Source: Aphelocoma coerulescens (lineage: Eukaryota > Chordata > Aves > Passeriformes > Corvidae). Taken from it: 64,000 nt of DNA. The stretch lies in assembly GCF_041296385.1 (NCBI RefSeq), contig NC_091017.1:12146001-12210000 (forward strand). The letters run 5' to 3'. Every line of letters starts with the position of its first letter. Position 1 is the stretch's first letter. Made by a program: the position numbers and the translations under genes. Of the stretch, positions 20,684-35,165 are shown piece by piece. The notes under the pieces are model-generated. The model searched no databases. It was not told where the DNA came from and saw nothing but the letters and a program-made list of their open reading frames with translations.

Positions 20684-23600
20684 CCAAGTGACTCATAATG
20701 CCTTTCCTTGGAATGCAAAGGTCTGAAATCCCAGTGTTGGTGGAGCAGATGATAAGGTCCCATGGGGAAGTAAACTCAACTGAGACATTTCTCTCCTGGC
20801 ACCTCTTGTGTAGGAGCAATTCTTAGATATATTCAATATTGGCGGTAGCACGCCAGTTCCTCAGAGAGGATGACAATGCTTTTCCATGGGAAGGAAAGCA
20901 CCTAGCCCCAGTGTTTCAGGTGCACATAAGAAGCTGCCTAGTGGAGGTAAAGGGCAGCAGCAACTTTCTGTCCTGGCATATTTGGTGTAGAAGCACTGCC
21001 TTGATTTGTACAAGTATGGAGTTGCTACGCCCTATTTTCAAGGCAGTCTCCTGAAAAAGTCAATTTTGGCATGTCGTTTCCACTTCTGAAAGGTGGTCTT
21101 CTGAACTCTTGGCAGTAAGCCAAGACAAGCAGCTATGCTCATCCTTGGTGTGCAGCTGATTTAGACACCAGGGCAGGTAATGTCCAGTAACAGTGTTCTG
21201 GCACATTGGATGGGAGCAGTTCCTGGATGTTTTCTATTTTGGAGGAGGAGATCCCAGTTCTTCTGAGATGGGCTCATAGTTTCTCTCTTTGGCAAAGAAA
21301 GCAGTTTTGGATCTGCATGTAGGGTGTTCTCAGCGAATTAATGGCTTTTCCTCATGGGCAGTTCTGTGGGCTATAGCTGTTGAACTGTTAGAGAAGGAAT
21401 GAAAAAGCCAAGCTGTTGAACAAATTTGCATCCTGCTGACTTTAGCAGCCCCTGATAAAATTCTGTTTGCATCCTGACTCTGTGAGACTGAAGGATTATG
21501 ATGGTACTTAAAGCTGAGGAGGAAAGTGCACATAGAAGAGCATGTGAATTTAATGGCTCTTCCTAGTAGGCAGTTCTCTGGGCTAGAGCTGTTGAACTGT
21601 TAGAGAGGGAATGCAAGAGCCAAGCTTCTGAGCTCTTTTCCCTGCTACCTTTAAAGTATGAGCATTCCCTGGTGCTCTCCTATTTGGATAATAAGTTAGA
21701 GTGGGTTTCACATTCACTTTGAAGAATAGAAACAGCGCCATGTGAACCTGTGCCATCAGCTTTCCTTTCCAACTAAATGTTCCTACTTGCAATCTTGCAA
21801 TTCTTACTTGCAATCATGCAGAGCACCGTGCTTGAGGCTGGTGCATTGAAGAAAATTAAATTAGGGCTGTATCAGTACAAAGGAGAGATTGCCATTTGCA
21901 AAACCTCGTTTCGCTTAAGTTAGTAATATTGTAAGTGTTAATTGAGTGGTCATTGGTTGCCTATCACCATCCTGATGCACTAATTTCATCAAGTGTAAAT
22001 ATTGGTCACAAAAGGTGCCCATTCAGCAACCTGTTGCTGTCTCCACATGGAAGTGTCTTCCGGACGAAATCAAAAGACATTCGAAGAGCCAGGATCCGCA
22101 AAGGAACAAACTATTGCCACATGAATGGTGCTGGGCGCCATGAGGAGCAGTTAACTTTAACCTGCGCGCTGTCAGCACTCAGAAGAACAACCCCAGCATG
22201 GCAGGGGGGACTTGCAAAAGAAGGAAAGGCCCCTCACCTAGCTATAAACCACCCAAAGTGCAGAGCCAAGTTGAAAACACCACTGCTCTCAAATCAACCG
22301 TGTCAGGACAAAAAGATTTCACTGATCTCCCCCTTCCAGGTACAAACTCTTATTTGCACCACACTCAGAGGGCAATGTGAGCTCCCCAGCGCTGTCTTTC
22401 ACTCTCGCAGAGTCCAGATACTAACTTGTGAACATCCTACACAAACATTAGCTCATGAAACTGCCAGCTTGAGCAAGAACAGCAGACCCTCCCATTGCAC
22501 CCCCTTGTCATCCAGAGTGCGGCGGTTTGTTGAAAATCATGGACTCGGAAAGACCAATGCAGCAACTGCTTTTCTCTCTCCTACTGCCTTTCCCTGAGCG
22601 AGAGGTAGATGGATGATGTGGACTTAGTGGAACAGAAAGAGTATGACTGTACTTATAAGGGAGGAAAACCCCCCACAGCATACTGTGCTGTGTGCAGTAC
22701 ACGCTCTGAAAAGAGACAAAGCTGAATGCTGCCAGCGGGCTTCGGTTCTCAGACTGCTTGCATGGGCAGAGCTGCGGGCTCTTTTAAGGATGGAAACTGG
22801 CATCTGTGAGTGTAAAGAATGTGACTTTCCACACAGCTTAGAAGAAAGGTGCATAGCCCCAGTGAGAAGTGTGTACGTGAAAGACTGGCAGAAGAAGTCG
22901 CAGTCCAGCAAGGCTGGTATCTTTTTCTTTGTGCCAAATAGGCACCTTGGGAACATGAAAGTACTTGATGGTAGCCAAACTGACAGTGAAGGCACAGAAC
23001 ACCGTCGGGTGTGTGCAGTGTACAGACGCAATGTAAAAGCCCTGAGTACCATTTGACTGCAGTCATAGTGCAAGTTTGCAACTGTACCATGCAAGGCCAG
23101 TGAAAGCTTCCTGTGCGGCCACATTTTCGTATTGGAGCTCGCTAGCTGGAAGTGATTCGGTTTGTCTGCAGTATCCGCTCGACTGAATGTGATGTGTCAC
23201 TGGAAAGAAAAGTACAGACCAGCAGTGCGTTTGATATGGTTCAGGGGCTGCAAAGGGAATGTACAGGCCACCTCTGGGATTTTGGTCTTTGTGCATTCCC
23301 ATGGCAGCAGTTCCTGGATGTTTTTGTTCTACAGTTTAGGCTCAGTGAGAGAGAAAAAATGCGAGAGCACGCATAGCAGAGCCACAGGGAGAATTGCTGA
23401 GGTATGAGTTGCGTGCTGTTCAGATACTGCCGTACCAAAGGCCTACCTAAACACTGCTGCTGATCTAGCATGTCTTTCTGTAGCAAGACTTGTTGGTACT
23501 GCAAAACAGAAGATGCGTGAGGTCAAATGAATCTGGACAGAAAATTTCAGACGAGCAGCCTATGAGTGCATGATTGAAACAGTAAATTTAGGTGACAGAA

Positions 23601-24636
23601 TAGATCGTGGCATCGATTTGCGTAGTGTTAATATTCTCTGAAGGGAATGCAAAAAGCCAAGATGTGTTTTCCATTCTAGCTGTTCCTGACAAAAACTGAG
23701 GAATAAAACTTTCGTTCTAGATGGAATGTAACATTCAGTTCCCAGGATTTTGCACTCCAAAGTTCAACAAAAGAGTTTCCACAAGAATCTTGAGAAGAAG
23801 CACAATCACTTCCACCTAGAGCTGGAAGAGGAAGAGGCAGCGGCACAAGCAAGTGCCCTTGAGCGTCCTCCTTCCGAATGCTAGAACGTCAATTCAGCAG
23901 GCAGGAGTGCAGCAGCCACCCTTCGTCTTGCAAGCCCATACGACGCGCACACCAGCCCGGTGCTCTGCGGCTTCGTCCTTCGCCTTTTCGAGCACGCCGT
24001 ACCTTCATTCTCCCGGAGGCGAACAGCGGTCTGCTTCTCGCACGGAACGCTGTGTCGGCAGCCAAGCGCTCCAGTGCACTGCTTCTGCCCAAACACGCCT
24101 GGGCCCTGCACCTCTCCTTCCCAGCGCTACGTAGCAGCACAATCTGTCCCTCTTGCGATCCCAAGCTAAGCGGAAAGCTTCTCGGCTACGTCTCCCGCAG
24201 AGAGCTGTGCCAGGACAATAAGCTTGCAAGCACTTTGCTCCTGACACTAGTGGCAACAGGGATTCGCACCACCTTCCAGGAGCAGTCCTCTTGCCTTTTA
24301 CAAGGTGCAAAAGCGCCCCCTCTGTGGCGGTGCTGTCTGCCCGGTCTTTCTCGGCTCGAAGCACCACGAGGCACACAAGACTCTCTCGCAAGGACCGAAA
24401 TTCCCGATAGGCGTCTCTGCGCTTTCTGCAATGCTGCACGCACAAGCCCGGTGCTCTGAGGCTTCGTTCTTCGCCTTTCGTTGTCTGGGCAGAAGAGAAG
24501 CCGAGCGAGGCCATTGTGCTTTGCCGCTTGTCAGTGTGCTGTGCACGGTTTTTCCGCAGCTCGAGCTAGCGGGAGACCCCTTCGGTTTCGCGGCGTCCAC
24601 ACTACCCATGGTAGCTCTCGCTCAGCGAAACTTGAA

Positions 24637-25078
24637 GGGGAGAAGCACTTGCTGGATGAGTCTTTCAGTGTGCAGGACTTTGAAAACACAGCAGCGCAAT
24701 CGGGGCCACGAGAACGACCGCTGAGAAGTCGCTCTCGCACAGAGAACCGTGCCAGGATGACGAGCTCGCCCAGCATTTGCCCCTGACACTTGGGGAACTC
24801 GTAGCTGCCAGTGCCTTCCAGGGGCAGTCTGCTTTCTGTCATAACCTGCATAGGGCCCGTCAGATGGTGGTGCTGTCTGCCTTCTCCTTCTCGGCCAGAG
24901 TGTACTCTGGTGCACACTGCAGTCTGGCAAGGAGCAAAGATCTTCGGTAGACATCTCGCACAGGAGAAAGTTGCCAAGAAAGAACCACGTTCTTCATCAG
25001 CCCTCCTCATGTCCCGATTGGGGTGCTGCCTTCAAAGCCTTGCACATTGAAAGACTTCTCCAGCAAGTGCTTCTCCCC
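24637..25078 (+). repeat. IR-flanked 402-bp segment, forward orientation (B copy 2)
   Basis: Same arrangement as 10854-11295: arms 24637-24656 and 25059-25078, interior 24657-25058. The right end carries the A-type CACATTG where copy 1 and the inverted copies have CACGTTG. Confidence 0.92.
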
Positions 25079-25102
25079 TGGCGCACTTCGCTGAGTGAGA
25101 GC

Positions 25103-26334
25103 TGCATGGGCAGCGTGGACTCAGCGAAACCGAAAGGGTGTCGCTGTAGCTCGAGCTGAGCAAAGAAACCGTGCACGGTGCACCGTTGGTGGGTGCAGCA
25201 TGCACGCGGAAAAGCAGCAAAGTTCACTGCCATCGCTGGCCTTCTCTTCAGTCCAGACCACTTAAGGCAAACAATTTAGCTGCAGAGCACTGGGCTTGCG
25301 TGTGCAGTGCACCAAATTGCCCAAGACCAGCAAGGGCTCGTTCACAAGCAGAGTCGGCTGAGAGCATTCTTGCTTGCTCCAGAAAGGAAGCCGCAGCTAT
25401 AGTGCTTCATCCCACAGCGTGGACATAGGCACTTTCCTAGTTGTTCAGCCTTGCAGAGTCCCTGCAACTAGAGCTCAGCCAGGAGCAGGCGTCAAAGCAG
25501 AAGGCTTTCCTAAAGCACGCCTCTCCAACCAGCCTTCGGAAATCGCAAATGACACTGTGGCTCTGTGCCTTTCTTCTAAGACAGACGCCCACCTTGCTTT
25601 CACTCTCGCAGCTCCCTTGGCAGCCTCCAGCAGCTGCTTTCCTGGAGAACGGCCCGAGAAGTAGAAGCCAGGGCTGGGCTGCACCTTCGCCTTCCGCACG
25701 TAAGCGGCACCAGACTCACCGGTGCGCTCTGTTCTTCCCTCCTCCGCTGCATGCTACTACCATCGTGTTCTCGGAAAGACGGAGACTGAAGGGAAGCGCA
25801 AATGCTTCCACAGAGAGCTACAAGAGGAATAGGCAGCAGCAGCACAGGTAAGTGCCGTGGAACTTCCTCCTTCCCAAGGCTATAACGTCAATTCAGCAGG
25901 CAGGAGAGTGGCAGCCACGCTCGTCTTGCAGCCCGTACAACGAGCACGCGAGCCCGGCGCTCCGCGGCTTCGTTCTTCGCCTTTTCGAGCACGCCGTACC
26001 TTCGTTCCCCCGGAGGCGGACGGTCTTCTGCTTCTCGCCCGGAACACTGTGCCCGGCAGTGCAGCGCTTTCTGCGGCAAGCTGCAAAGCGCCCGTCAGAT
26101 GGCGATGCTGTCTGCCCGCTCCTCGGCTCGAGTGTACTCCGGCGCACGCTGCCGTCTCGCAAGGAGCAAAGAGCTTCGGTAGACAGCTCACACAGGAGAA
26201 AGGTGCCAGGACGACACCACATTCCTCCTCACCCCTTCTCGTGGCCCACATTGTGGTGCTGCCTTCAAAGCCGTGCGCATTGAAAGACTCTTCCAGCAAG
26301 TGCTTCTCCCCTGGCACACTTCGCTCAGCGACAG
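25103..26334 (+). repeat. A monomer, cluster 3 (single copy)
   Basis: The only monomer of its cluster, so both first and terminal. The 5' part matches internal copies, while the 3' end from about 26185 is of the diverged terminal type. T at 25849 gives an intact donor-like site. Together with the adjoining B it forms the shortest period, 10,087 bp. Confidence 0.94.
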
Positions 26335-29300
26335 CTACGTGGGCAGCGTGGACTCAGCGAAACTGAAAGGGTGTCCTTGTAGCTCGAGCTTGTTGGAGAG
26401 GATGAAAGTTTGGTAAGAAAGTTTCACAGCTATGTAGGCTTGACAGAAAGATCTCTGAATGTAGAAACTTAGCATGAGGTAGAAATGGAAACGAGTTTTG
26501 ATAGAGAGTAAAAGGTGTTTTGCTGAAACACTGATCACTGAATAACTGAGAAGGCAAAGGTTGGAGATTGAGTTGGAAGGAGATGTTTTTTATTAGGACA
26601 CCGGTATGTGAGTACAAACAAGCACATGTTTTTCACCAAGTAAATAAGTCTCAAGAAGGCCATAAGGAAATAGAAAACATGTTTTTACCAAAAAGAGAGC
26701 TATCGCAGGCAAACAAGAAATGTCGATGTAGCAAGAAGAAGAGAGGTCTGAGAATTTTCCACTGTAAGCTTAAATTGTAACATACTTACTCTTGTGATTG
26801 GATAAGAATGACTATAATATGGTAATGGTAGTAGTCATGATAGGCTACAGGCAAATGTAAAGGTATTGTTGTATGGTGCTTATTGGTTGCTATGTATTGA
26901 GATACTCAGCAAAGAAAAATACATAATGCTTTCTAACTTGAACAGAAAGCGGCTCCAGGTATGCCTACCAGCTGTAGCTGACAGCTGTAGGGCTGGCTCT
27001 GGATACCCACTCCCTGAAATGCTGTAACTTCGCCTATGCAATACACAGCTTTCAAGAGAGCCGCCTGAAGTCCAGACACCCTTCGCGAGCCTTTCTCCTA
27101 TAGAGCTGTGGAAAGAAATCGTGCACGCTACACCGAGGGTGCGTGCAGCATGCACGAGCAAAAGCGGCAAAGTTCAGTGCCCTCGCTGGGCTTCCCTTCC
27201 GTGCGGATAACGTGAGGCGAAAAATGAAGCCGCAGAGCACCGGGCTTGCAGGTGCAGTGCACCGAGTTGCAGAAGTCCAGCAGGCTCGTTCACAAGCCAA
27301 GCCGGCTGAGGGAGTCCTCGCGTCTCCAAAAGGGAACGCGGAGCCGTAGCACTTCATCCCACAGCGTGGAGATAGGCACTTTCCTAGTCGTTCAGCCTTG
27401 CAGAGTCCCTGCAGCTAGAGCTCACCCAGGAGCAGGCGTCAAAGCAGAAGGCCCTCCTAAAGCACCCTTTCTCCAAGCAGCCTCCTGAAAGGGCGCATCA
27501 CAGTGCGGCTCTGCGCCTTTCTTCTAAGACAGACGCCCGCTATACTTTCGTGCTCGCAGCTCCCTTGGCAGCCTCCAGCAGCTACTCTCCTGGAGAACGG
27601 CCGTAGACGTCAAAGCCAGTGCTGGGCTGCACCTCCGCCCTCCCCAGGTAAGCAACAGCGAACTCACCGGTGCACTCTGTACTTCCCTCCTCCGCTTGCA
27701 TCCTACATGCATTCGTGTTCTCCGAAACTCAGAGACTGAAGGGAAGGGCAATTGCTTCCCCAGATAGCTGCAAGGGCACTAGGCAGCAGCAGCACAAATT
27801 TCACATGACCTGATGCACTGTAGAGATATTACCCTGTTACCCCTCCTTTCTCCTCGTCCTCGACCAATTGTGGTGGGATGTCGAAAGGCTTGGCCAGCGA
27901 AAAGCTCATCCAGCAAGGGCGTCTCTCTTGACGCATTTCCCTGACCGAGAGCTACACAGATGGTCTGGACACTGTAAAACAGCAAGAAAATAATTCTATG
28001 TCCAGCTGAGGAAAATCCGTGCACAGAAAAATGTAGATGCCTGCAGTAAACAATCTGAAGAGCGGCAAAGCTCCAAGCCATCGCTGCGCTTCAGTCCTGT
28101 CCGGACCACAGAAGGCGAAGAACGAAGCAGCTGGGCACCGGCTTCATGGACTCAGTGGCGCAACTTGCAAACGTCCAGCCAAGAGCTGCTTCAACAAGCA
28201 GATTCAGCCGAGAATGCTCTGCCTGCACTTTCCCTCGCAGCGCTAGGCAGCACCACGTTCTGTTTGCGTGGCAGCCTGATTCTTAACGGAAAGATTCTCA
28301 ATGCCTGTGTCTGGCACAGAGAACGGTTTTAGGTCAGCAAGCTCACCCGGCGCTTACCCTCGACGCGTGCAAACCTGTATTTGCACCGCATTCCAGTGGC
28401 AGCCCTCTTTCCTTTCCAGCCGGCACAGCGCCGTCAGATCGCGGTGCTCTCTGCACCTGCCTTCTCGCTTCCAAGTGCCACCGCGCACATTACAGCCTTG
28501 CAGGGAGCGAAGAGGCGGAGAGGCGTCTCGCAAAGAAGAACGTGCCGGGACGAAAAGGTGCTCTTTCCTTTCTCCTCCTCCTTTGCCCGAATGGTGGTGC
28601 TGTGTTGAAAGGCTTGGCCAGCGAAAAGCTCATCCAGCAAGTGTTTCTCTCCTGACGCCTTTCGCTGAGCGAGAGAGCTACACGGACACTTTCGACTCGG
28701 GGAAACAGCAAGAGAATGACTGTACGTCGAGCTGAGGAAAAGCCGTGCACAGCAGCCTGTGGCTGCGTGCAGTGTTCACGCTGAAGAGCGGCAAAGCTCC
28801 AAGCCATCGCTGCGCTTCAGTCCTGTCCGGACCACAGAAGGCGAAGAACGAAGCAGCTGGGCACCGGCTTCATGGGCTCAGTGGAGCGACTTGCAAATGT
28901 CCAGCCAAGAGCTGCTTCAACAAGCAGATTCAGCTGAGAATGCTCTGCCTGCTTCAACAAAGTAAGGCGCAGCCCTTGCACTGCAGCACACTGCCTGGCC
29001 AGAAACAGGTTCTTACACCTTCAGTGCTGCCGAGCCCACGCAGCTTGAGCACACCCAGAAGGACGCGTCCAGAAAGAAGGCGTTCTTCGAGTGCCTTGTC
29101 CTTCCTTGTTCTGTCTTTCATCTGCACCTGAAACAGTGGGTCTACGTGTTTTCCTTCCCAGGGAAAAGAACTTTCATTCTTGTCCAGGAGTCTATGGCTA
29201 AAATGGTGATTGCATGTCCCATATCCAATACAACCAAGGATTACTCCCGGAGGAAAGCTGCCAGGACAGATGGGTCTTGCTGGCTTTGACCACCCCTGGG

Positions 29301-29344
29301 CCACCTCTCATATTCTCCTGAAACAGTGGGGTACATGAAGGCAT

Positions 29345-30770
29345 TGCCATACCTGATCATCCCTTGCCATGCAGAGCCCAGCCTTGCATTGCCTTACAGA
29401 CACCTCTGTGTACCTCCCTTGCCCTTCCTATGTCTCCATTGCATGGCCTTGTTCACCAATCTCCCACCTTGACTTTCTTACCCCTTGTTTCCTGGTCTTG
29501 TCTTGCCTGCTTCTCCTATGACTCTCTTGGCCTTGCCTAAGTCTCTCTTGCCTTGCTTTGCAAAGCCAACACTTGCCTTGCCCTGCTACCCCTCTTTCCC
29601 TCGCCTAGTCTACCCACCTTTGACTGGCCTATCCATCCGATCATCACCTTTTCTGCACCACCCCTCCATGCTCTTGTCTTGCCTTGGCCTGCCTACCCTT
29701 CCCTTGCCTTGCACTGCCTTGCATAACCCTTGCCCTTCTTGACATTTGTGCCCCTTTCCAACATGGCCTTGCTTTCCTTTGCCTACCCCTCCCAATCCCT
29801 GCTTTGCCTACAGATTCCTGGCCTTCTTTTGTCTACCACTCCTTTGCCTTTTGTGGGAACCAACAGCTGGTCTGAAGGCCTCACAGACATTTCCGTTGAT
29901 ACAATCATTTTGTACCCGTGAGAATTGCAGAAGCAAGAAGATAAACAACAGAAAGAAGTTGTAACAGCTGCAAAAGGGACGATACTGGCTGATGTTTAGC
30001 AAAGAATGTGTGTACACTATAGACAACCAGTAGTATTGTATTATAGCAAAATAATAGTCCATGCACATGTAGCTAAAAAAGTGCATAAGAGAAGATGCAT
30101 AAATAATACAAGTGGTTTTTTGCCATTGCTCGGGGCAGAGAGTGTATGTGTGTCGTGACCGTCTCAACAGCAACAGCCTTGCACTGCCTTTCATAACCAG
30201 CCCCTGCCTACTGCCTCCTTCCCTGGCCTTCCATGTCTTGTCTTCCTCTCCTTTGATTTAACTTGCTTCTCCTATCTCTCCCTTGCTTGCCTTACTCCAC
30301 TGACCTTTCTGTGTTCTTGCCTTGACTTGCCTAGCTGTTCCTTGCTTCACATTGCTTTGTGTAAGCATTCCCTGTTTTTATTTGCCTACCCCTTTCTTGC
30401 CTGGCCTTTCCTTGCCTAGCCTTTCTTGTCTTTGCCTGCCCTCTGCATCACTGGACTTACCTTCCTATGCCCTGCCTTCCCTACAACTTCTGGGCCTTCT
30501 CTTGCCTCGCACTCATTGGCCCTACTTTGCTGCCTGCTCACTGCTCTTGCTTTGCTTTCCCTAACTTTCCCTTGACTTGACTAGAATTGCCTAAACTTGC
30601 TTTGACTGCATTGCCTTGCCTGCATGGAAGAAAAGGCAAGGCAGGGCAAAGCAAGGAAATCATAGGCAGGGCAGGGCAAGGGAGACATAGGCAAGAGAGA
30701 CGTAGCCAAGGAAGGCAAAGCAAGGGTAGGCTAGGAAAAACCAGGCAATGGTACTGAAGGCAACGCAAGG
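29345..30770. repeat. CTTGCC-like tract, B copy 3
   Basis: Same structure as 5475-6900: interruption at 29851-30175, strand switch at the hairpin 30612-30643. Confidence 0.85.
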
Positions 30771-33700
30771 CCAAGTGACTCATAATGCCTTTCCTTGGAA
30801 TGCAAAGGTCTGAAATCCCAGTGTTGGTGGAGCAGATGATAAGGTCCCATGGGGAAGTAAACTCAACTGAGACATTTCTCTCCTGGCACCTCTTGTGTAG
30901 GAGCAATTCTTAGATATATTCAATATTGGCGGTAGCACGCCAGTTCCTCAGAGAGGATGACAATGCTTTTCCATGGGAAGGAAAGCACCTAGCCCCAGTG
31001 TTTCAGGTGCACATAAGAAGCTGCCTAGTGGAGGTAAAGGGCAGCAGCAACTTTCTGTCCTGGCATATTTGGTGTAGAAGCACTGCCTTGATTTGTACAA
31101 GTATGGAGTTGCTACGCCCTATTTTCAAGGCAGTCTCCTGAAAAAGTCAATTTTGGCATGTCGTTTCCACTGCTGAAAGGTGGTCTTCTGAACTCTTGGC
31201 AGTAAGCCAAGACAAGCAGCTATGCTCATCCTTGGTGTGCAGCTGATTTAGACACCAGGGCAGGTAATGTCCAGTAACAGTGTTCTGGCACATTGGATGG
31301 GAGCAGTTCCTGGATGTTTTCTATTTTGGAGGAGGAGATCCCAGTTCTTCTGAGATGGGCTCATAGTTTCTCTCTTTGGCAAAGAAAGCAGTTTTGGATC
31401 TGCATGTAGGGTGTTCTCAGCGAATTAATGGCTTTTCCTCATGGGCAGTTCTGTGGGCTATAGCTGTTGAACTGTTAGAGAAGGAATGAAAAAGCCAAGC
31501 TGTTGAACAAATTTGCATCCTGCTGACTTTAGCAGCCCCTGATAAAATTCTGTTTGCATCCTGACTCTGTGAGACTGAAGGATTATGATGGTACTTAAAG
31601 CTGAGGAGGAAAGTGCACATAGAAGAGCATGTGAATTTAATGGCTCTTCCTAGTAGGCAGTTCTCTGGGCTAGAGCTGTTGAACTGTTAGAGAGGGAATG
31701 CAAGAGCCAAGCTTCTGAGCTCTTTTCCCTGCTACCTTTAAAGTATGAGCATTCCCTGGTGCTCTCCTATTTGGATAATAAGTTAGAGTGGGTTTCACAT
31801 TCACTTTGAAGAATAGAAACAGCGCCATGTGAACCTGTGCCATCAGCTTTCCTTTCCAACTAAATGTTCCTACTTGCAATCTTGCAATTCTTACTTGCAA
31901 TCATGCAGAGCACCGTGCTTGAGGCTGGTGCATTGAAGAAAATTAAATTAGGGCTGTATCAGTACAAAGGAGAGATTGCCATTTGCAAAACCTCGTTTCG
32001 CTTAAGTTAGTAATATTGTAAGTGTTAATTGAGTGGTCATTGGTTGCCTATCACCATCCTGATGCACTAATTTCATCAAGTGTAAATATTGGTCACAAAA
32101 GGTGCCCATTCAGCAACCTGTTGCTGTCTCCACATGGAAGTGTCTTCCGGACGAAATCAAAAGACATTCGAAGAGCCAGGATCCGCAAAGGAACAAACTA
32201 TTGCCACATGAATGGTGCTGGGCGCCATGAGGAGCAGTTAACTTTAACCTGCGCGCTGTCAGCACTCAGAAGAACAACCCCAGCATGGCAGGGGGGACTT
32301 GCAAAAGAAGGAAAGGCCCCTCACCTAGCTATAAACCACCCAAAGTGCAGAGCCAAGTTGAAAACACCACTGCTCTCAAATCAACCGTGTCAGGACAAAA
32401 AGATTTCACTGATCTCCCCCTTCCAGGTACAAACTCTTATTTGCACCACACTCAGAGGGCAATGTGAGCTCCCCAGCGCTGTCTTTCACTCTCGCAGAGT
32501 CCAGATACTAACTTGTGAACATCCTACACAAACATTAGCTCATGAAAGTGCCAGCTTGAGCAAGAACAGCAGACCCTCCCATTGCACCCCCTTGTCATCC
32601 AGAGTGCGGCGGTTTGTTGAAAATCATGGACTCGGAAAGACCAATGCAGCAACTGCTTTTCTCTCTCCTACTGCCTTTCCCTGAGCGAGAGGTAGATGGA
32701 TGATGTGGACTTAGTGGAACAGAAAGAGTATGACTGTACTTATAAGGGAGGAAAACCCCCCACAGCATACTGTGCTGTGTGCAGTACACGCTCTGAAAAG
32801 AGACAAAGCTGAATGCTGCCAGCGGGCTTCGGTTCTCAGACTGCTTGCATGGGCAGAGCTGCGGGCTCTTTTAAGGATGGAAACTGGCATCTGTGAGTGT
32901 AAAGAATGTGACTTTCCACACAGCTTAGAAGAAAGGTGCATAGCCCCAGTGAGAAGTGTGTACGTGAAAGACTGGCAGAAGAAGTCGCAGTCCAGCAAGG
33001 CTGGTATCTTTTTCTTTGTGCCAAATAGGCACCTTGGGAACATGAAAGTACTTGATGGTAGCCAAACTGACAGTGAAGGCACAGAACACCGTCGGGTGTG
33101 TGCAGTGTACAGACGCAATGTAAAAGCCCTGAGTACCATTTGACTGCAGTCATAGTGCAAGTTTGCAACTGTACCATGCAAGGCCAGTGAAAGCTTCCTG
33201 TGCGGCCACATTTTCGTATTGGAGCTCGCTAGCTGGAAGTGATTCGGTTTGTCTGCAGTATCCGCTCGACTGAATGTGATGTGTCACTGGAAAGAAAAGT
33301 ACAGACCAGCAGTGCGTTTGATATGGTTCAGGGGCTGCAAAGGGAATGTACAGGCCACCTCTGGGATTTTGGTCTTTGTGCATTCCCATGGCAGCAGTTC
33401 CTGGATGTTTTTGTTCTACAGTTTAGGCTCAGTGAGAGAGAAAAAATGCGAGAGCACGCATAGCAGAGCCACAGGGAGAATTGCTGAGGTATGAGTTGCG
33501 TGCTGTTCAGATACTGCCGTACCAAAGGCCTACCTAAACACTGCTGCTGATCTAGCATGTCTTTCTGTAGCAAGACTTGTTGGTACTGCAAAACAGAAGA
33601 TGCGTGAGGTCAAATGAATCTGGACAGAAAATTTCAGACGAGCAGCCTATGAGTGCATGATTGAAACAGTAAATTTAGGTGACAGAATAGATCGTGGCAT

Positions 33701-34723
33701 CGATTTGCGTAGTGTTAATATTCTCTGAAGGGAATGCAAAAAGCCAAGATGTGTTTTCCATTCTAGCTGTTCCTGACAAAAACTGAGGAATAAAACTTTC
33801 GTTCTAGATGGAATGTAACATTCAGTTCCCAGGATTTTGCACTCCAAAGTTCAACAAAAGAGTTTCCACAAGAATCTTGAGAAGAAGCACAATCACTTCC
33901 ACCTAGAGCTGGAAGAGGAAGAGGCAGCGGCACAAGCAAGTGCCCTTGAGCGTCCTCCTTCCGAATGCTAGAACGTCAATTCAGCAGGCAGGAGTGCAGC
34001 AGCCACCCTTCGTCTTGCAAGCCCATACGACGCGCACACCAGCCCGGTGCTCTGCGGCTTCGTCCTTCGCCTTTTCGAGCACGCCGTACCTTCATTCTCC
34101 CGGAGGCGAACAGCGGTCTGCTTCTCGCACAGAACGCTGTGTCGGCAGCCAAGCGCTCCAGTGCACTGCTTCTGCCCAAACACGCCTGGGCCCTGCACCT
34201 CTCCTTCCCAGCGCTACGTAGCAGCACAATCTGTCCCTCTTGCGATCCCAAGCTAAGCCGAAAGCTTCTCGGCTACGTCTCCCGCAGAGAGCTGTGCCAG
34301 GACAATAAGCTTGCAAGCACTTTGCTCCTGACACTAGTGGCAACAGGGATTCGCACCACCTTCCAGGAGCAGTCCTCTTGCCTTTTACAAGGTGCAAAAG
34401 CGCCCCCTCTGTGGCGGTGCTGTCTGCCCGGTCTTTCTCGGCTCGAAGCACCACGAGGCACACAAGACTCTCTCGCAAGGACCGAAATTCCCGATAGGCG
34501 TCTCTGCGCTTTCTGCAATGCTGCACGCACAAGCCCGGTGCTCTGAGGCTTCGTTCTTCGCCTTTCGTTGTCTGGGCAGAAGAGAAGCCGAGCGAGGCCA
34601 TTGTGCTTTGCCGCTTGTCAGTGTGCTGTGCACGGTTTTTCCGCAGCTCGAGCTAGCGGGAGACCCCTTCGGTTTCGCGGCGTCCACACTACCCATGGTA
34701 GCTCTCGCTCAGCGAAACTTGAA

Positions 34724-35165
34724 GGGGAGAAGCACTTGCTGGAGAAGTCTTTCAACGTGCAAGGCTTTGAAGGCAGCACCCCAATCGGGACATGAGGAGG
34801 GCTGATGAAGAACGTGGTTCTTTCTTGGCAACTTTCTCCTGTGCGAGATGTCTACCGAAGATCTTTGCTCCTTGCCAGACTGCAGTGTGCACCAGAGTAC
34901 ACTCGAGCCGAGAAGGAGAAGGCAGACAGCACCACCATCTGACGGGCCCTATGCAGGTTATGACAGGAAGCAGACTGCCCCTGGAAGGCACTGGCAGCTA
35001 CGAGTTCCCCAAGTGTCAGGGGCAAATGCTGGGCGAGCTCGTCATCCTGGCACGGTTCTCTGTGCGAGAGCGACTTCTCAGCGGTCCTTCTCGTGGCCCC
35101 GATTGCGCTGCTGTGTTTTCAAAGTCCTGCACACTGAAAGACTCATCCAGCAAGTGCTTCTCCCC
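34724..35165 (-). repeat. IR-flanked 402-bp segment, inverted orientation (B copy 3)
   Basis: Arms 34724-34743 and 35146-35165 are in the same place and order, but the interior (34744-35145) is the reverse complement of 10874-11275. Length is again exactly 402 bp. A CTCGAG patch near 34913 matches A rather than the other copies of this segment. Confidence 0.92.

Larger units (their letters stand above)
16248..25102 (+). repeat. B spacer, copy 2 (8,855 bp)
   Basis: Positions equal copy 1 plus 13783. AT-rich insert 16304-17012, A relatives 17013-18878, CTTGCC tract 19258-20683 with LTR-like block 19764-20088 and hairpin 20525-20556. The 402-bp segment is forward. It shares GATGAACG near 16317 with copy 6 and AAACTGCC near 22459 with copy 5. 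Confidence 0.95.
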
